56,886 bases of DNA from Planktotalea sp. (lineage in GTDB: Bacteria; Pseudomonadota; Alphaproteobacteria; Rhodobacterales; Rhodobacteraceae), in the NCBI RefSeq assembly GCF_018607965.1, contig NZ_JABBAM010000095.1, forward strand, positions 24,760 to 81,645. Direction: 5' to 3'. The position numbers and the translations under genes are program-made. Under the pieces are notes generated by a model, which searched no databases, was not told where the DNA came from, and saw only the letters and a list, made by a program, of their open reading frames with translations. Shown one piece after another: positions 45,886 to 55,408 of this stretch. Every line of letters begins with the position of its first letter. The first letter of the stretch is position 1.

Positions 45886-46950
45886 CTAAAACCCCGTCGC
45901 CAAGTTCGGCTGATCCAAACTCGCAAACCCATAATGACGCAACCAGCGCAAATCTGAATCAAAGAACGCCCTCAAATCAGGAATTCCGTATTTCAGCATC
46001 GCCATGCGGTCGATGCCCATGCCGAACGCAAAACCCTGCCATTCAGCGGGATCAATGCCACCCGCTTGCAAGACCTTGGGGTGCACCATGCCAGAACCAA
46101 GCACTTCGAGCCAATCATCGCCCTCGCCCACTTTGACAGAGCCATTTTCCCAGCGGCACTGGATATCCACCTCTGCGGAGGGTTCCGTGAACGGGAAATG
46201 CGAGGCGCGGAAACGGGTTTTGACTTCGGTTCCGAAAAAGACCGAGAAAAACTCTTCCAACGTCCATTTCAGGTTCGCCATTGAGATATCTTTGTCGATG
46301 GCCAAACCTTCGACTTGGTTGAACATGGGCGTGTGCGTTTGGTCGTAATCCGCGCGGTACACGCGACCCGGACAGATGATGCGGCACGGTGCGCCGTGCG
46401 CTTCCATGTGACGGATTTGAACAGGCGATGTGTGCGTGCGCAAAACATGCGGCGGGCGATCATCACCCTCTGCGCGATGCGTGTAGAACGTGTCCATCTC
46501 GGCGCGCGCAGGGTGGTGGCCTGGGATGTTCAACGCATCGAAATTATACCAATCAGACTCAATCTGTGGACCCTCGGCAACCGCAAAACCCAAATCAGCA
46601 AGGATCGCTGTGACCTCATCCGTGACTTGGCTGATCGGGTGGATCGTTCCCGCAGGACGCTGGCGACCGGGCAGCGTCACGTCCAACCATTCACCGCGCA
46701 GACGTTCGTCCAATGCGGCATCCCCTAGCGCTGTTTTCTTCGCAGCCAGCGCCGAATTAATCTCGTCCCTCAACGCATTCAGCATCGGACCCGCCGTTTG
46801 GCGTTCCTCGGGGGACATCTTGCCAAGCTGGCGCATTTGCAGGCTGATTTCGCCCTTTTTGCCAACGGCCTGAACGCGCAAGTCTTCTAGCGTGCTTTCA
46901 TCCGATGCGGCCGCGATTAAGCTGACGTATTTATCTCTTAGATCATCCAT
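45886..46950 (-). CDS. pheS: Phenylalanyl-tRNA synthetase, alpha subunit
   Basis: The 354-residue catalytic subunit has an N-terminal coiled coil, then the class II core with motif 1 ([20 protein letters not shown]), motif 2 ([20 protein letters not shown]) and motif 3 ([19 protein letters not shown]). The start chosen ([11 protein letters not shown]) has GAGG before it; the track start lies 13 codons upstream. It follows rplT after a strong terminator, so it has its own promoter or reads through. Confidence 0.97.
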   Translation of the reverse strand: MDDLRDKYVSLIAAASDESTLEDLRVQAVGKKGEISLQMRQLGKMSPEERQTAGPMLNALRDEINSALAAKKTALGDAALDERLRGEWLDVTLPGRQRPAGTIHPISQVTDEVTAILADLGFAVAEGPQIESDWYNFDALNIPGHHPARAEMDTFYTHRAEGDDRPPHVLRTHTSPVQIRHMEAHGAPCRIICPGRVYRADYDQTHTPMFNQVEGLAIDKDISMANLKWTLEEFFSVFFGTEVKTRFRASHFPFTEPSAEVDIQCRWENGSVKVGEGDDWLEVLGSGMVHPKVLQAGGIDPAEWQGFAFGMGIDRMAMLKYGIPDLRAFFDSDLRWLRHYGFASLDQPNLATGF

Positions 46951-47031
46951 GGCGGGCCTCTTAGAACTTATGCGCAAAACTGCGTGCAAACTGTTGGCTT
47001 GGGATTACCCGCTTGGCCCAGATCGCACAAC

Positions 47032-47061
47032 GAAAAAGGCCCCAACCAATGGTCAGGGCCT
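47032..47061 (-). terminator. Intrinsic terminator between rplT and pheS
   Basis: AGGCCCTGACC pairs with GGTTGGGGCCT over 11 positions (two GU) with loop ATT, followed by T5. It lies 27 bases after the rplT stop. No Phe-rich leader peptide is visible between it and pheS. Confidence 0.92.
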
Positions 47062-47087
47062 CTTAATTCTCTACCCTTCAAGCGCGA

Positions 47088-47453
47088 TTAAGCGGCCAAA
47101 GCTGCTTTCGCTTGTTCAACGATCGCTGTAAATGCGTCTGGCTCGTTTACTGCGAGATCGGACAGAACCTTACGGTCTACTTCGATACCTGCAAGCATCA
47201 GACCATTGATGAAGCGGCTGTATGTCAGCGCCTCGTCGTGGCTGCGCACAGCTGCGTTGATACGCTGGATCCACAATGCACGGAAGCTACGCTTACGATT
47301 CTTGCGGTCGCGTGTCGCGTACTGGTTCGCTTTATCAACGGCCTGTGCTGCGACTTTGAATGTATTTTTACGACGTCCGTAGTAGCCTTTGGCTGCTTTG
47401 ACGACTTTACGGTGACGGGCGTGGGTTACTGTACCACCTTTAACGCGTGACAT
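47088..47453 (-). CDS. rplT: Ribosomal protein bL20
   Basis: The 121-residue basic protein ([54 protein letters not shown]) is full-length L20, a 23S rRNA-binding assembly protein that in several bacteria also represses its own operon. It lies 13 bases after rpmI. infC, its usual partner, is absent from the window. Confidence 0.98.
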   Translation of the reverse strand: MSRVKGGTVTHARHRKVVKAAKGYYGRRKNTFKVAAQAVDKANQYATRDRKNRKRSFRALWIQRINAAVRSHDEALTYSRFINGLMLAGIEVDRKVLSDLAVNEPDAFTAIVEQAKAALAA

Positions 47454-47466
47454 CTTTCAAATCTCC

Positions 47467-47667
47467 TTAGCGAGCGTAGGGCATCATCGACTTGATGATT
47501 TTCTCATCAGGAGCCGATAGCGTGGTTGTTCCACGTGCGTTGCGAAGGAACTTGTTAGAGCGCTTGATCATACCGTGCTGTTTGCCAGCTTGCGCTGCTA
47601 CAACACGACCGCTCGCCGTTGTTTTGAACCGCTTTTTGCAGCTCGATTTTGTCTTCATCTTGGGCAT
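47467..47667 (-). CDS. rpmI: Ribosomal protein bL35
   Basis: The 66-residue basic protein [20 protein letters not shown] is full-length L35. AAAAGGAGACGGAA precedes the ATG. It is the first gene of the rpmI-rplT pair. The 114 bases upstream contain a GGGCC/GGCCC hairpin (47741-47760) that may end the preceding small gene. Confidence 0.97.
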   Translation of the reverse strand: MPKMKTKSSCKKRFKTTASGRVVAAQAGKQHGMIKRSNKFLRNARGTTTLSAPDEKIIKSMMPYAR

Positions 47668-47740
47668 TTCCGTCTCCTTTTAGGGTCGGTAGGAACGCGT
47701 ACACTCGGCATGCCACTTAAGCCGGACTCGCGCATAGAAA

Positions 47741-47760
47741 GGGCCGTTTAGGATAGGCCC
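47741..47760 (-). terminator. Weak terminator-like hairpin upstream of rpmI
   Basis: GGGCC and GGCCC pair around a ten-base loop, followed by TTTC on the minus strand. It lies 21 bases after the stop of the small membrane-protein gene. It is weak as a terminator. Confidence 0.4.
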
Positions 47761-47781
47761 GTAGATTCCGCAAGTACTAAG

Positions 47782-48006
47782 TTAGCCATGCAAGTCGCGT
47801 GTGACCTGCACGAACACATCCGGGATTTCGTCAAAGCTGTACCCACCTGGTTTGCGGGTCACCGCCCACACAACAAGGGACCCACCCACGATAAGCATCA
47901 GGGATCTCATGCGCGGTGTTCTGCTATCAGAAAACGCCGACATTATTGCGGGGATCGCAAACCCCGCAATTAGCGTTCCAAAAAACAAAGCTAGATCATA
48001 ACTCAT
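47782..48006 (-). CDS. Small membrane protein, hypothetical
   Basis: The 74-residue protein has two hydrophobic segments (LALFFGTLIAGFAIPAIMSA and SLMLIVGGSLVVWAVT) and a short C-terminal tail. It lies 35 bases after pyk on the same strand and is likely cotranscribed with it. No family with known function is recognised. Confidence 0.8.
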   Translation of the reverse strand: MSYDLALFFGTLIAGFAIPAIMSAFSDSRTPRMRSLMLIVGGSLVVWAVTRKPGGYSFDEIPDVFVQVTRDLHG

Positions 48007-48041
48007 ACCACATTCCTAACACTTAGAAGGTGATCGCAACA

Positions 48042-49487
48042 CTACTCTGGATCGGATGCGTAAATCAAACGTTCCTCACAGGGTGCAACCCTAAGAATGT
48101 TTGTTGTGCCTGGAATGTTAAACGGAACACCCGCGGTCACAACGATCTGATCTTTCTCCGTTGCCAATCCGCTAGACCGCGCCGCGCGCGCTGCTGACAC
48201 AACTGCGCTCTTAAAGCGCTCAAGCTCAGCGGTTTTTACGCAGAACGTGCCCCATGTCAGTGCAAGGCGACGTGCCGTACGCGTCTCTGAGGTCATCGCA
48301 ATGATCGGAACACGTGGACGTTCCCGCGCTGTCAACAATGCAGTCGTCCCACTTTGCGTAAAACAGCAAATCGCTTTGATTTCGGTCGTTTCCGCAATTT
48401 CACGCGCCGCCGCAACGATGCCATCGGCAACAGTTGTGCGCTTTGCAGTGCGTGAGGCTTCCAGAATTTCTGTATATGTTGGATCGCTCTCAACTTCGCG
48501 CGCCACGTTGTCCATGGTTTGAACTGCATCAATCGGGAAATCACCCGCCGCACTTTCAGCGCTTAGCATGATCGCATCCGCACCTTCATAGATCGCGGTC
48601 GCAACGTCAGACACTTCTGCACGCGTCGGCATTGGGCTTTCGATCATGGATTCCAACATCTGCGTTGCAACAATCACAGGCTTTGCCGCCGCACGACATT
48701 TACGGACCAAACGCTTTTGGATCGGTGGGACGTTCTGCACGGGCAGTTCAACGCCCAGATCGCCACGCGCGACCATGATGCCATCTGAGGCATCCAGAAT
48801 TTCGTCAAAGCTGGTAACCGCGGACGGCTTTTCAATCTTGGACAGCACAGCAGCGCGCCCTTTAACCAGATCACGTGCATCCCAAACATCTTTGGCACGC
48901 TGCACAAAAGACAACGCCAACCAATCAACACCGAGTTCACAAACAAATTCCAGATCCGCGAGATCTTTTTCAGACAGAGCAGCCAAGGGCAGCACTACGT
49001 CCGGCACATTAACCCCTTTGCGATTCGAAATTGTGCCGCCAATAATCACTTCGCAATTGGCAAAATCCGCACCGCAGTCTTTTACCTTAAGACGGATCTT
49101 ACCATCGTTCACCAGCAGGGAGGATCCAGCTTCCAACGCTGCAAAAATCTCGGGGTGGGGCAATGTTATACGCGACAAATCACCTGTTGTGTCATCCAGA
49201 TCCAGACGGAAATCAGCGCCAACAACCAGCTCTTCAGACCCGTTCTCAAATTCTCCAACACGCAACTTAGGCCCTTGAAGGTCTGCAAGAATACCGATCG
49301 GACTATCCAGATCCGCCTCGACCTTGCGAATAATCGCATGCATTTCGCCAATCTTGTCGTGACTACCGTGGCTCATGTTGAGACGGAACACATCTGCGCC
49401 CGCTTCGTGCAATGCACGGATCATTTTATAGTCGCTGGATGCTGGCCCTAGCGTTGCTACGATCTTTACACTGCGGTTGCGTCTCAT
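48042..49487 (-). CDS. pyk: Pyruvate kinase
   Basis: The 481-residue enzyme makes pyruvate and ATP from phosphoenolpyruvate. The N-terminal KIVATLGPASSD and RLNMSHGSHD, GILADLQGPKLRVG, the catalytic lysine segment LSKIEKPSAV, MVARGDLGVELP, and the C-terminal domain with ICCFTQSGTTALL are present. It is divergent from the N-formylglutamate amidohydrolase-like gene, 134 bases away. Confidence 0.97.
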   Translation of the reverse strand: MRRNRSVKIVATLGPASSDYKMIRALHEAGADVFRLNMSHGSHDKIGEMHAIIRKVEADLDSPIGILADLQGPKLRVGEFENGSEELVVGADFRLDLDDTTGDLSRITLPHPEIFAALEAGSSLLVNDGKIRLKVKDCGADFANCEVIIGGTISNRKGVNVPDVVLPLAALSEKDLADLEFVCELGVDWLALSFVQRAKDVWDARDLVKGRAAVLSKIEKPSAVTSFDEILDASDGIMVARGDLGVELPVQNVPPIQKRLVRKCRAAAKPVIVATQMLESMIESPMPTRAEVSDVATAIYEGADAIMLSAESAAGDFPIDAVQTMDNVAREVESDPTYTEILEASRTAKRTTVADGIVAAAREIAETTEIKAICCFTQSGTTALLTARERPRVPIIAMTSETRTARRLALTWGTFCVKTAELERFKSAVVSAARAARSSGLATEKDQIVVTAGVPFNIPGTTNILRVAPCEERLIYASDPE

Positions 49488-49621
49488 ACTTAATTCCTCA
49501 AATCCGGTTCAGCTACGTCAATCACGATAATATGTTACCGCTAACAATTCGTTGTGCTTATTGCGCATTTCCATTTGCTCGGCAACTGCCTTAATGCTTA
49601 GCGAAACTAGGAAACAGATAC

Positions 49622-50362
49622 GTGACATACCAGCCTTTCTTTGAATACGGAACCACGCGTTCCAGCCGTTGGACTGTGACCAGTGATCATGCCGCCAACA
49701 CCGTTCCTGACTTTGTGAACGGTGGCGATCTTGGTATTGCCACGACAGATATGGCCCGCCACATCGCGTTTGATATAGGGGCTGCAGGTCTTGCGCAGAT
49801 GCTAGGCGACTTATTGGACGGCCCAGTGATTTGTTCAAACTTCTCGCGCCTTGTGATTGATCCAAATCGCGGTGCAAATGACCCCACACTTTTGATGAAA
49901 CTCTACGATGGGACAATCATTCCCGCCAACCGCCACGCAGGTCCGAAAGAGCAAGAAAAACGCATGCAGGCCTGTTACCACCCCTATCACAGCGCACTAG
50001 ACACCTTGATGAAACGTCGCGCGGATCCTGTCTTGTTGTCGGTCCACTCTTTCACACCTCAGCTCAAAGGCCGCCCGCTGCGACCTTGGGAAATTGGCGT
50101 CCTTTACGCGGATGACACGCGCCTTTCGTCCTCGCTGCTTGATGTCTTGCGCGCAGAACCTGATTTGACCATTGGCGACAACGAACCCTACACTGGCCAC
50201 CTGCCCGGCGACGCGGTCGATACGCATGCGTTACAGCACGGCCATCTGAATGTGTTGGTAGAGCTTCGCAATGATTTGATCGAAACCGAAGCACAGCAAC
50301 AAGATTGGGCAACCCGCCTCGCGCCTTTGCTTGAAAAAGCTCTCGCGCGCACCAAACACTAA
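49622..50362 (+). CDS. N-formylglutamate amidohydrolase family protein
   Basis: The 246-residue protein has the FGase fold marks SDHAANTVP near the N-terminus, RLVIDPNRGANDPTL, a VHSFTP motif and GHLNVLVELRNDLI near the end. The family is zinc-dependent and hydrolyses N-formylglutamate or related amides. The start is GTG with AGGAAACAG before it. DUF1244 follows after 25 bases. The true substrate is unknown and no hut genes are nearby. Confidence 0.92.
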   Translation: MTYQPFFEYGTTRSSRWTVTSDHAANTVPDFVNGGDLGIATTDMARHIAFDIGAAGLAQMLGDLLDGPVICSNFSRLVIDPNRGANDPTLLMKLYDGTIIPANRHAGPKEQEKRMQACYHPYHSALDTLMKRRADPVLLSVHSFTPQLKGRPLRPWEIGVLYADDTRLSSSLLDVLRAEPDLTIGDNEPYTGHLPGDAVDTHALQHGHLNVLVELRNDLIETEAQQQDWATRLAPLLEKALARTKH

Positions 50363-50387
50363 ATACACACCGCCAGGAGATCCCATC

Positions 50388-50687
50388 ATGGACGAACAAA
50401 CACAGCTTGAACTTGAAGCAGCCGCCTTTCGCCGTATGCGCGATCACTTGGCTAAGCGCACAGATGTGCAAAACATTGACATGATGAATTTGACGGGCTT
50501 TTGCCGCAACTGCTTGTCGCGTTGGTATCAAGAGGCCGCAAACGAGCGCGGCATCGAGATGAGCAAAGATGAAGGCCGCGAAGCATTCTACGGAATGCCC
50601 TTCAACGAATGGCGTGACCAATTTCAGGCCGACGCATCAGACGCGCAAAAAGCGGCGTTTGATGTATCTCACAAACAAGCGACCTAA
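50388..50687 (+). CDS. DUF1244 protein
   Basis: The 99-residue protein has the conserved FRRMRDHLAKRTDVQNIDMM and LTGFCRNCLSRWYQEAANER segments of DUF1244, with a C-x-x-C pair. AGGAGATC precedes the ATG. The track start is 19 codons early, inside the preceding gene. The function is unknown. Its stop is two bases from the convergent OmpA-like gene stop. Confidence 0.93.
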   Translation: MDEQTQLELEAAAFRRMRDHLAKRTDVQNIDMMNLTGFCRNCLSRWYQEAANERGIEMSKDEGREAFYGMPFNEWRDQFQADASDAQKAAFDVSHKQAT

Positions 50688-50689
50688 TT

Positions 50690-52130
50690 TTATCGTTGCC
50701 CCCAACGCAAAGTCACGCGCCGGTTGGCTGCGCGACCTGTGTCGGTGGCATTGTCTGCAATCGGTTTGCTGCCACCGTAACCAATCGCAGAAATCGCATC
50801 CGCAGAAACACCGCTATTGATCAAAGCTGCGCGCACAAAAAGCGCGCGGTTTGCGCTGTGTTCGAACTTGCCATTGCCCGTGTTGTCCGTATGGCCTGCA
50901 AGTTCAGCACTCAGGTTTGCGCCCCGAATGCAACGGTTCAGGATAACCGCCAGCCCACTGATCACGGGCGCGCTACGTGCATCGAAATCGGCAACACCGC
51001 TTGCGAAATTGATCTTAGCGCTTGCGAGGAAACCGTTGGTCTGCTCCGTACAATTGCTCAATGTCGGCGTGAAATCAAACGCCTGCATCCACGCTCCAAA
51101 CTGAAACTGTACTTGCACACCCGTGATCACATTGACCCGCCGCGCGCCATCTTGCGGCAGCGTTTTTAACGTGGATAAAGAAAGCACCGTGCCTTCTGCA
51201 AACTCCGCTTTCATTTGATCAGCAAGCTGCGCAGCATCTACATTTGGTGCAACAACGCCTGTCAGACTGGCAACGTCCTCTTTCATAGTGAATGTGATAT
51301 TTTCCAACTGAGGAAGCCATGGCTTTAACGCACTTAAAGCAGCCAGAACCACTGCCGGATCACCCTTCTCAACAACCACAGCATCACCCGTTGCTTTCAA
51401 TTCGCACAGCGCCTGAGCGATTTGCACCACGTTCAAACCAGTTGGCAACGTCCCTGTCACCGTCACACCACGACCGATATCAAAAGCGATCTCATAGGCC
51501 ACCAGCAGACCATCATCACGCGTTTCAATATCGCTTTCAAACGTGAAGCCATCAGGCAAAGTAACAGAAGCAAGGAGGGCCGCGCGCGCTCGGCTCGTCA
51601 ACCAATCCCGTCAAACGCAGGGTCGCACCGTTCAGCGAAACAGACCCCTCCTCCATTTGCGACAGCGCTTTCAAACCCGCACCAATGGCTTTTTCCCACA
51701 GTTCTGGCGCACCAGAGGCAAGCGTCAAACCCTCAGCACCAGAAACACCGCTGTTAGCAAAAACCGCGCGCAAATCTTCTGTTGGAACATTGCCCTGTAG
51801 CAGAGTTTGCCCGCCCTTGCGCGTTGCAGCGATCATATAGGGTTTAGCAATGGGAAGCAGTGTCAGATCATCGGTGACACCCCGAGCGCCTTCAATCCCG
51901 TTCAACGCACCGAGCAGCGCATCGCGTTCGGCCTCTGTATCGGCAAAGCCAGAAATTCGAATGTCACGGCCAGACACCTCGGCTTGCACATTGTGAACCG
52001 CGTTTTCTGCAACGCTTTGCGCACGTTCTGAAATCGCGGCCTGCACACCTTTGGCACGTTCGCTTACGCGCCACAGGACAAAACCGCCAACTGCTGCGAT
52101 CAAAATGACCCCGCCAATTACTTTTTGCAT
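50690..52130 (-). pseudogene. OmpA-family protein with BON-like repeats, frameshifted
   Basis: The N-terminal ORF starts MQKVIGGVILIAAVGGFVLW (one membrane anchor) and has BON-like repeats (DIRISGFADTEAERDALLGA). It continues to GLVDEPSAR and then fails. The second ORF resumes in another frame at ALLASVTLPDGF and ends with an OmpA-like peptidoglycan-binding domain (LSAELAGHTDNTGNGKFEHS; SAIGYGGSKPIADN; RRVTLRWG). The break lies in the tract CGCGCGCGC at 51580-51589; one extra base or two missing explain it, and the total of 1441 bases leaves a remainder of one. Intact, it would link the inner membrane to the cell wall. Confidence 0.82.
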
Positions 52131-52222
52131 CGCTTCGCCCCTCACATTTCACCACGTGCCCAGATTACAAAAATCCGACACTACGGCAAACACGATAGGC
52201 GAAGCTACGCGCAAAGGCTTTG

Positions 52223-53086
52223 CTAGATCGCTTTCTTGATGCTCTCTTCAAGGTAGATTTCGCGCAAACGCGGCGCAACTTTTCCGGGCGTCCTATCACC
52301 CAACTGCGCCCCGTCGATTTCGACGACTGGCATCACGAATGTGGACGCAGACGTGATAAACGCCTCATCTGCTTGCATCGCTTCTTCAATGGTAAAGTTA
52401 CGCTCTTCCACTTCCATCTGCGCCTCTTTGGCAAACCGCAGAACTGCAGCGCGGGTGATACCGTGCAAGATGTCATTGGATAGGGCGCGCGTGATAATCT
52501 TGTTGCCCTTCACGATATAGGCGTTATTGGATGTGCCCTCGGTGACAAAACCGTCCTCGACCATCCACGCATCATCTGCGCCCGCTTTCTTAGCCATCAT
52601 CTTACCCATAGACGGGTAGAGCAATTGAACCGTTTTGATGTCGCGACGGCCCCAACGGGCGTCCTCGATCGAGATGACTTTGATACCCACCTTCGCAACG
52701 GGTGAATTCGCCAGACCCGGCTTGTTCTGTGTGAACAGAACAATCGTTTGCGGCGTTGTTTCTGGATCAGGGAAGACGAAATCACGATCATCCGGCGCAC
52801 CGCGCGTGATCTGAAGATAGATCATCCCATCCACAATTTTGTTTTCACGCACCAATTCACGGTGGACCTCCAAAAGGTCTTCCTTGGAAATCGGATTGTT
52901 CATGTCCAACTCATCCAGTGAACGGTTCAAACGGACTGCGTGACCGTCAAAATCGATCAGCTTGCCACCCAGAACAGACGTCACCTCATACACACCATCC
53001 GCCATCAGAAAGCCGCGATCAAAGATCGAAACCTTCGCTTCGTTTTCGGGTAGATATTCGCCGTTTAAATAAACAGTACGTGTCAT
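52223..53086 (-). CDS. dat: D-amino acid transaminase
   Basis: The 287-residue fold-type IV PLP enzyme moves the amino group of D-amino acids to 2-oxoglutarate, giving D-glutamate. Marks are VYLNGEYLPENEAKVSIFDR, the PLP lysine segment RRDIKTVQLLYPSMGKMMAK, and EGTSNNAYIV binding the cofactor phosphate. AGGAGAG precedes the ATG. It lies nine bases after dgcA, so its D-glutamate product could feed that pathway. Confidence 0.93.
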   Translation of the reverse strand: MTRTVYLNGEYLPENEAKVSIFDRGFLMADGVYEVTSVLGGKLIDFDGHAVRLNRSLDELDMNNPISKEDLLEVHRELVRENKIVDGMIYLQITRGAPDDRDFVFPDPETTPQTIVLFTQNKPGLANSPVAKVGIKVISIEDARWGRRDIKTVQLLYPSMGKMMAKKAGADDAWMVEDGFVTEGTSNNAYIVKGNKIITRALSNDILHGITRAAVLRFAKEAQMEVEERNFTIEEAMQADEAFITSASTFVMPVVEIDGAQLGDRTPGKVAPRLREIYLEESIKKAI

Positions 53087-53095
53087 CGTTCTCTC

Positions 53096-54061
53096 CTATC
53101 CCCAGAGCTTTGAGCTGGGCGGGTGGACGCCAGCGGCGTCAAATTGAAGGGGTGTCGCGCGGTCTTCGGCCAGAAGCAGCGGGCCGTCAAGGTCTGTTAC
53201 CAATGCGCCTTGTGCAAGCAATGTCGCAGGTGCCATTGCAAGCGAGGACCCAACCATGCAGCCAACCATCACTTGATAGCCCTGCGCCAAGGCCGCCTCT
53301 TTCAGCGCTAGCGCTTCGGTCAAACCACCTGTTTTATCCAGCTTGATGTTCACCACATCATACTTGCCCTTCAGCTTGGGCAGGCTGTCGCGATCATGAC
53401 AGGATTCGTCCGCACACACAGGCAGCGGACGTTCTATCTCGCTTAGGGCATCGTCTTCGCCAGCAGGCAAAGGTTGCTCCACCAGCTCTACGCCAAGGCC
53501 AACTAAATGCGGGGCGAGGTCTGCGTAAACATCTGCGCTCCAGCCCTCATTAGCATCAATGATTATCCGTGATTTCGGCGCACCACGGCGCACTGCCTCA
53601 AGCCGAGGCATGTCGTCGGGTGTGCCCAGTTTAATCTTAAGCAAAGGGCGGAACGCATTTTCGCTGGCCTGCTTTTGCATCGCGTCCCGCGTTCCTAGCG
53701 ATAATGTATAGGCTGTGATCTCTGGCCACGGCTTGTTCAAACCTGCCAGTTGCCAAACGGCTTTGCCCGCACGTTTGGCTTCCATATCCCAAAGCGCACA
53801 ATCAACTGCATTGCGCGCGGCACCTGCGTCTAACAAATCGTAAAGATCAGCGCGCGTGAAGGTTTCAGGAAGCCTGCGAATTTGCGCTTCTACACTTTCT
53901 AACGTTTCATCATAGCGCGCATACGGGACGCATTCGCCCCAGCCCATGTGATGACCGTCTTGCAAGCAAACCGTCAAAACCTTGGCCTCGGTACGCGAAC
54001 CACGCGAAATGGTGAACACCTGCGCGAGCTGAAATACATCGCGCGTGACATCAATTTTCAT
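53096..54061 (-). CDS. dgcA: Enolase-superfamily racemase DgcA (N-acetyl-D-glutamate racemase type)
   Basis: The 321-residue protein is of the dipeptide-epimerase-like enolase group: LLKIKLGTPDD carries the KxK base pair, IIIDANEGW and VELVEQPLP and CADESCHD the metal-binding D/E/D, and VNIKLDKTGGL the other lysine. Beside a DUF1611 gene this fits DgcA, which racemises N-acetyl-D-glutamate to the L-form in marine bacteria. An L-Ala-D/L-Glu epimerase is the alternative. The start chosen (MKIDVTRD) has AAGGA nine bases before it. Confidence 0.85.
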   Translation of the reverse strand: MKIDVTRDVFQLAQVFTISRGSRTEAKVLTVCLQDGHHMGWGECVPYARYDETLESVEAQIRRLPETFTRADLYDLLDAGAARNAVDCALWDMEAKRAGKAVWQLAGLNKPWPEITAYTLSLGTRDAMQKQASENAFRPLLKIKLGTPDDMPRLEAVRRGAPKSRIIIDANEGWSADVYADLAPHLVGLGVELVEQPLPAGEDDALSEIERPLPVCADESCHDRDSLPKLKGKYDVVNIKLDKTGGLTEALALKEAALAQGYQVMVGCMVGSSLAMAPATLLAQGALVTDLDGPLLLAEDRATPLQFDAAGVHPPSSKLWG

Positions 54062-54121
54062 GTTGTTCATTCCTTGGGTCATTCGTGACGCGCGCAGCCG
54101 AGGCCACGCGCGGCAAAAGCA

Positions 54122-55123
54122 TCAGATATCGGCAAGCGCGTCAACCAAGCGATCCGCGCCGTGACGGTATGGATCAACCGCTGGCAAACCCATGCGATCC
54201 TCGACCTCTTTCAGATACGCAACGGCAACGTCCTCGGACATATGCTGTGTGTTCACTGAAATACCGACAACCTTACAGGCTAGGTTTCCAACTTGCGCCA
54301 ACGGCAACGCCGTATCGCGCAACTGCTCAAGCGTTGGCAGTGTGTATGTCGGCAAGCCACGCATGTGTGTGCGTGTTGGTTCGTGGCACAGGATCAACGC
54401 ATCAGGCTGACCACCATGGACAAGCGCCATGGTCACACCGGAATAGGACACGTGGAACAGACTGCCCTGACCTTCAATCATATCCCAGTGATCTTCGTCA
54501 TTGTCAGGTGTGAGATATTCAACTGCACCCGCCATAAAGTCCGCGATCACCGCGTCCAAAGGAACGCCGTTGCCTGTGATCAAGATACCCGTCTGGCCCG
54601 TTGCACGGAACGTGGATTTCAGACCCCGCTCTTGCATGACTTTGTCCATCGCCAAAGCTGTGTACATCTTGCCCGCAGAGCAATCTGTGCCAACCGCCAA
54701 GCAACGCTTGCCTGTGCGTTTGATGCCGTTCGCAATGGGATAGCCAACCGTTGGAACGCGCACGTCGTGCAATGTGCCACCGCTGGTTTGCGCAGCAGCG
54801 ACCAAATCGCCCTCGTCACGCAACAGATTGTGCAGACCGGACGCCAGATCATAGCCCATCTCAAGCGCTTCGATCAGCACTGTTTTCCAAGCTTGGCTAA
54901 TGATGCCGCCACGGTTGGCAACACCGATGACAAGCGTTTTGGCACCGGCTGCTTTGGCCTCAGCCAATGTCATGTCTTTGAGGCCCACGTCAGCGCCGCA
55001 GCCCTCCAAGCGCAACTGACCAACCGAATTTTCAGGGCGCCAATCTTTGATACCCTGCGCAACTTTCGCAGACAGTTGGTCAGGCGCATCGCCCAAGAAA
55101 AGCAGATATGGAGTTTCAATCAT
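54122..55123 (-). CDS. dgcN: DUF1611 protein DgcN (D-glutamate N-acetyltransferase type)
   Basis: The 333-residue DUF1611 protein has a P-loop-like motif VGTDCSAGKMYTALAM, LVIGVANRGGIISQAWKT near the N-terminus and LILCHEPTRTHMRG. In marine Proteobacteria its homologue DgcN acetylates D-glutamate for DgcA. It is the first gene of the dgcN-dgcA-dat row and its promoter shares the 285-base divergent gap with mcl1. The assignment rests on family and gene order. Confidence 0.85.
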   Translation of the reverse strand: MIETPYLLFLGDAPDQLSAKVAQGIKDWRPENSVGQLRLEGCGADVGLKDMTLAEAKAAGAKTLVIGVANRGGIISQAWKTVLIEALEMGYDLASGLHNLLRDEGDLVAAAQTSGGTLHDVRVPTVGYPIANGIKRTGKRCLAVGTDCSAGKMYTALAMDKVMQERGLKSTFRATGQTGILITGNGVPLDAVIADFMAGAVEYLTPDNDEDHWDMIEGQGSLFHVSYSGVTMALVHGGQPDALILCHEPTRTHMRGLPTYTLPTLEQLRDTALPLAQVGNLACKVVGISVNTQHMSEDVAVAYLKEVEDRMGLPAVDPYRHGADRLVDALADI

Positions 55124-55188
55124 GGTAGTCCCCTCGGAATCATAAGTGTCAACGCGGATATTGGCGCGGGAATTGCACGATTATCTCG

Positions 55189-55198
55189 CGTAATTACG
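55189..55198. promoter_or_regulatory. CGTAATTACG palindrome in the dgcN/mcl1 gap
   Basis: A perfect ten-base palindrome made of overlapping CGTAAT and ATTACG half-sites, 66 bases upstream of dgcN. It resembles the ecm/mcl1 element without the spacer. It could be a second site of the same regulator. Confidence 0.3.
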
Positions 55199-55294
55199 TG
55201 GATTTTCATAAATATCGGGAAAATATTGCGTAGATACAAAGTAAATTAGAATTATCTTTCTCAAATCTAGAATTACACACACGCGTCGTGCGTC

Positions 55295-55307
55295 TCTGCA
55301 TTGCAGC
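55295..55307 (-). promoter_or_regulatory. GCYGC-N3-GCRGM element upstream of mcl1
   Basis: The minus strand reads GCTGCAATGCAGA, with four of five arm pairs around AAT, 102 bases before the mcl1 ATG. Its core matches those of ccr, ecm and mcl2, in reverse orientation. Confidence 0.4.
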
Positions 55308-55380
55308 GCGCACGAATGCAGCTGCAGAAAATTCCCTTGCGAACGCTCTCGCAACGAAATAACTCTAACGCAGATCAAAA

Positions 55381-55396
55381 CGTAATTAAATTACCC
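55381..55396 (+). promoter_or_regulatory. CGTAAT-N3-ATTACCC inverted repeat upstream of mcl1
   Basis: CGTAATTAAATTACCC has GTAAT and ATTAC arms around TAA, and ends 12 bases before the mcl1 ATG, touching the ribosome-binding site GAAAGG. The ATCAAAA to its left is identical to that of ecm. Confidence 0.6.
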
Positions 55397-55408
55397 GAAA
55401 GGTCCGCT

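Noticed and set aside
46951-47031. Phe-leader attenuator before pheS
   Set aside because: The upstream hairpin is the rplT terminator, and no short ORF rich in Phe codons lies between it and pheS.
54293-55249. 318-residue ORF on the plus strand
   Set aside because: Antisense to dgcN, with no recognisable motif or ribosome-binding site.
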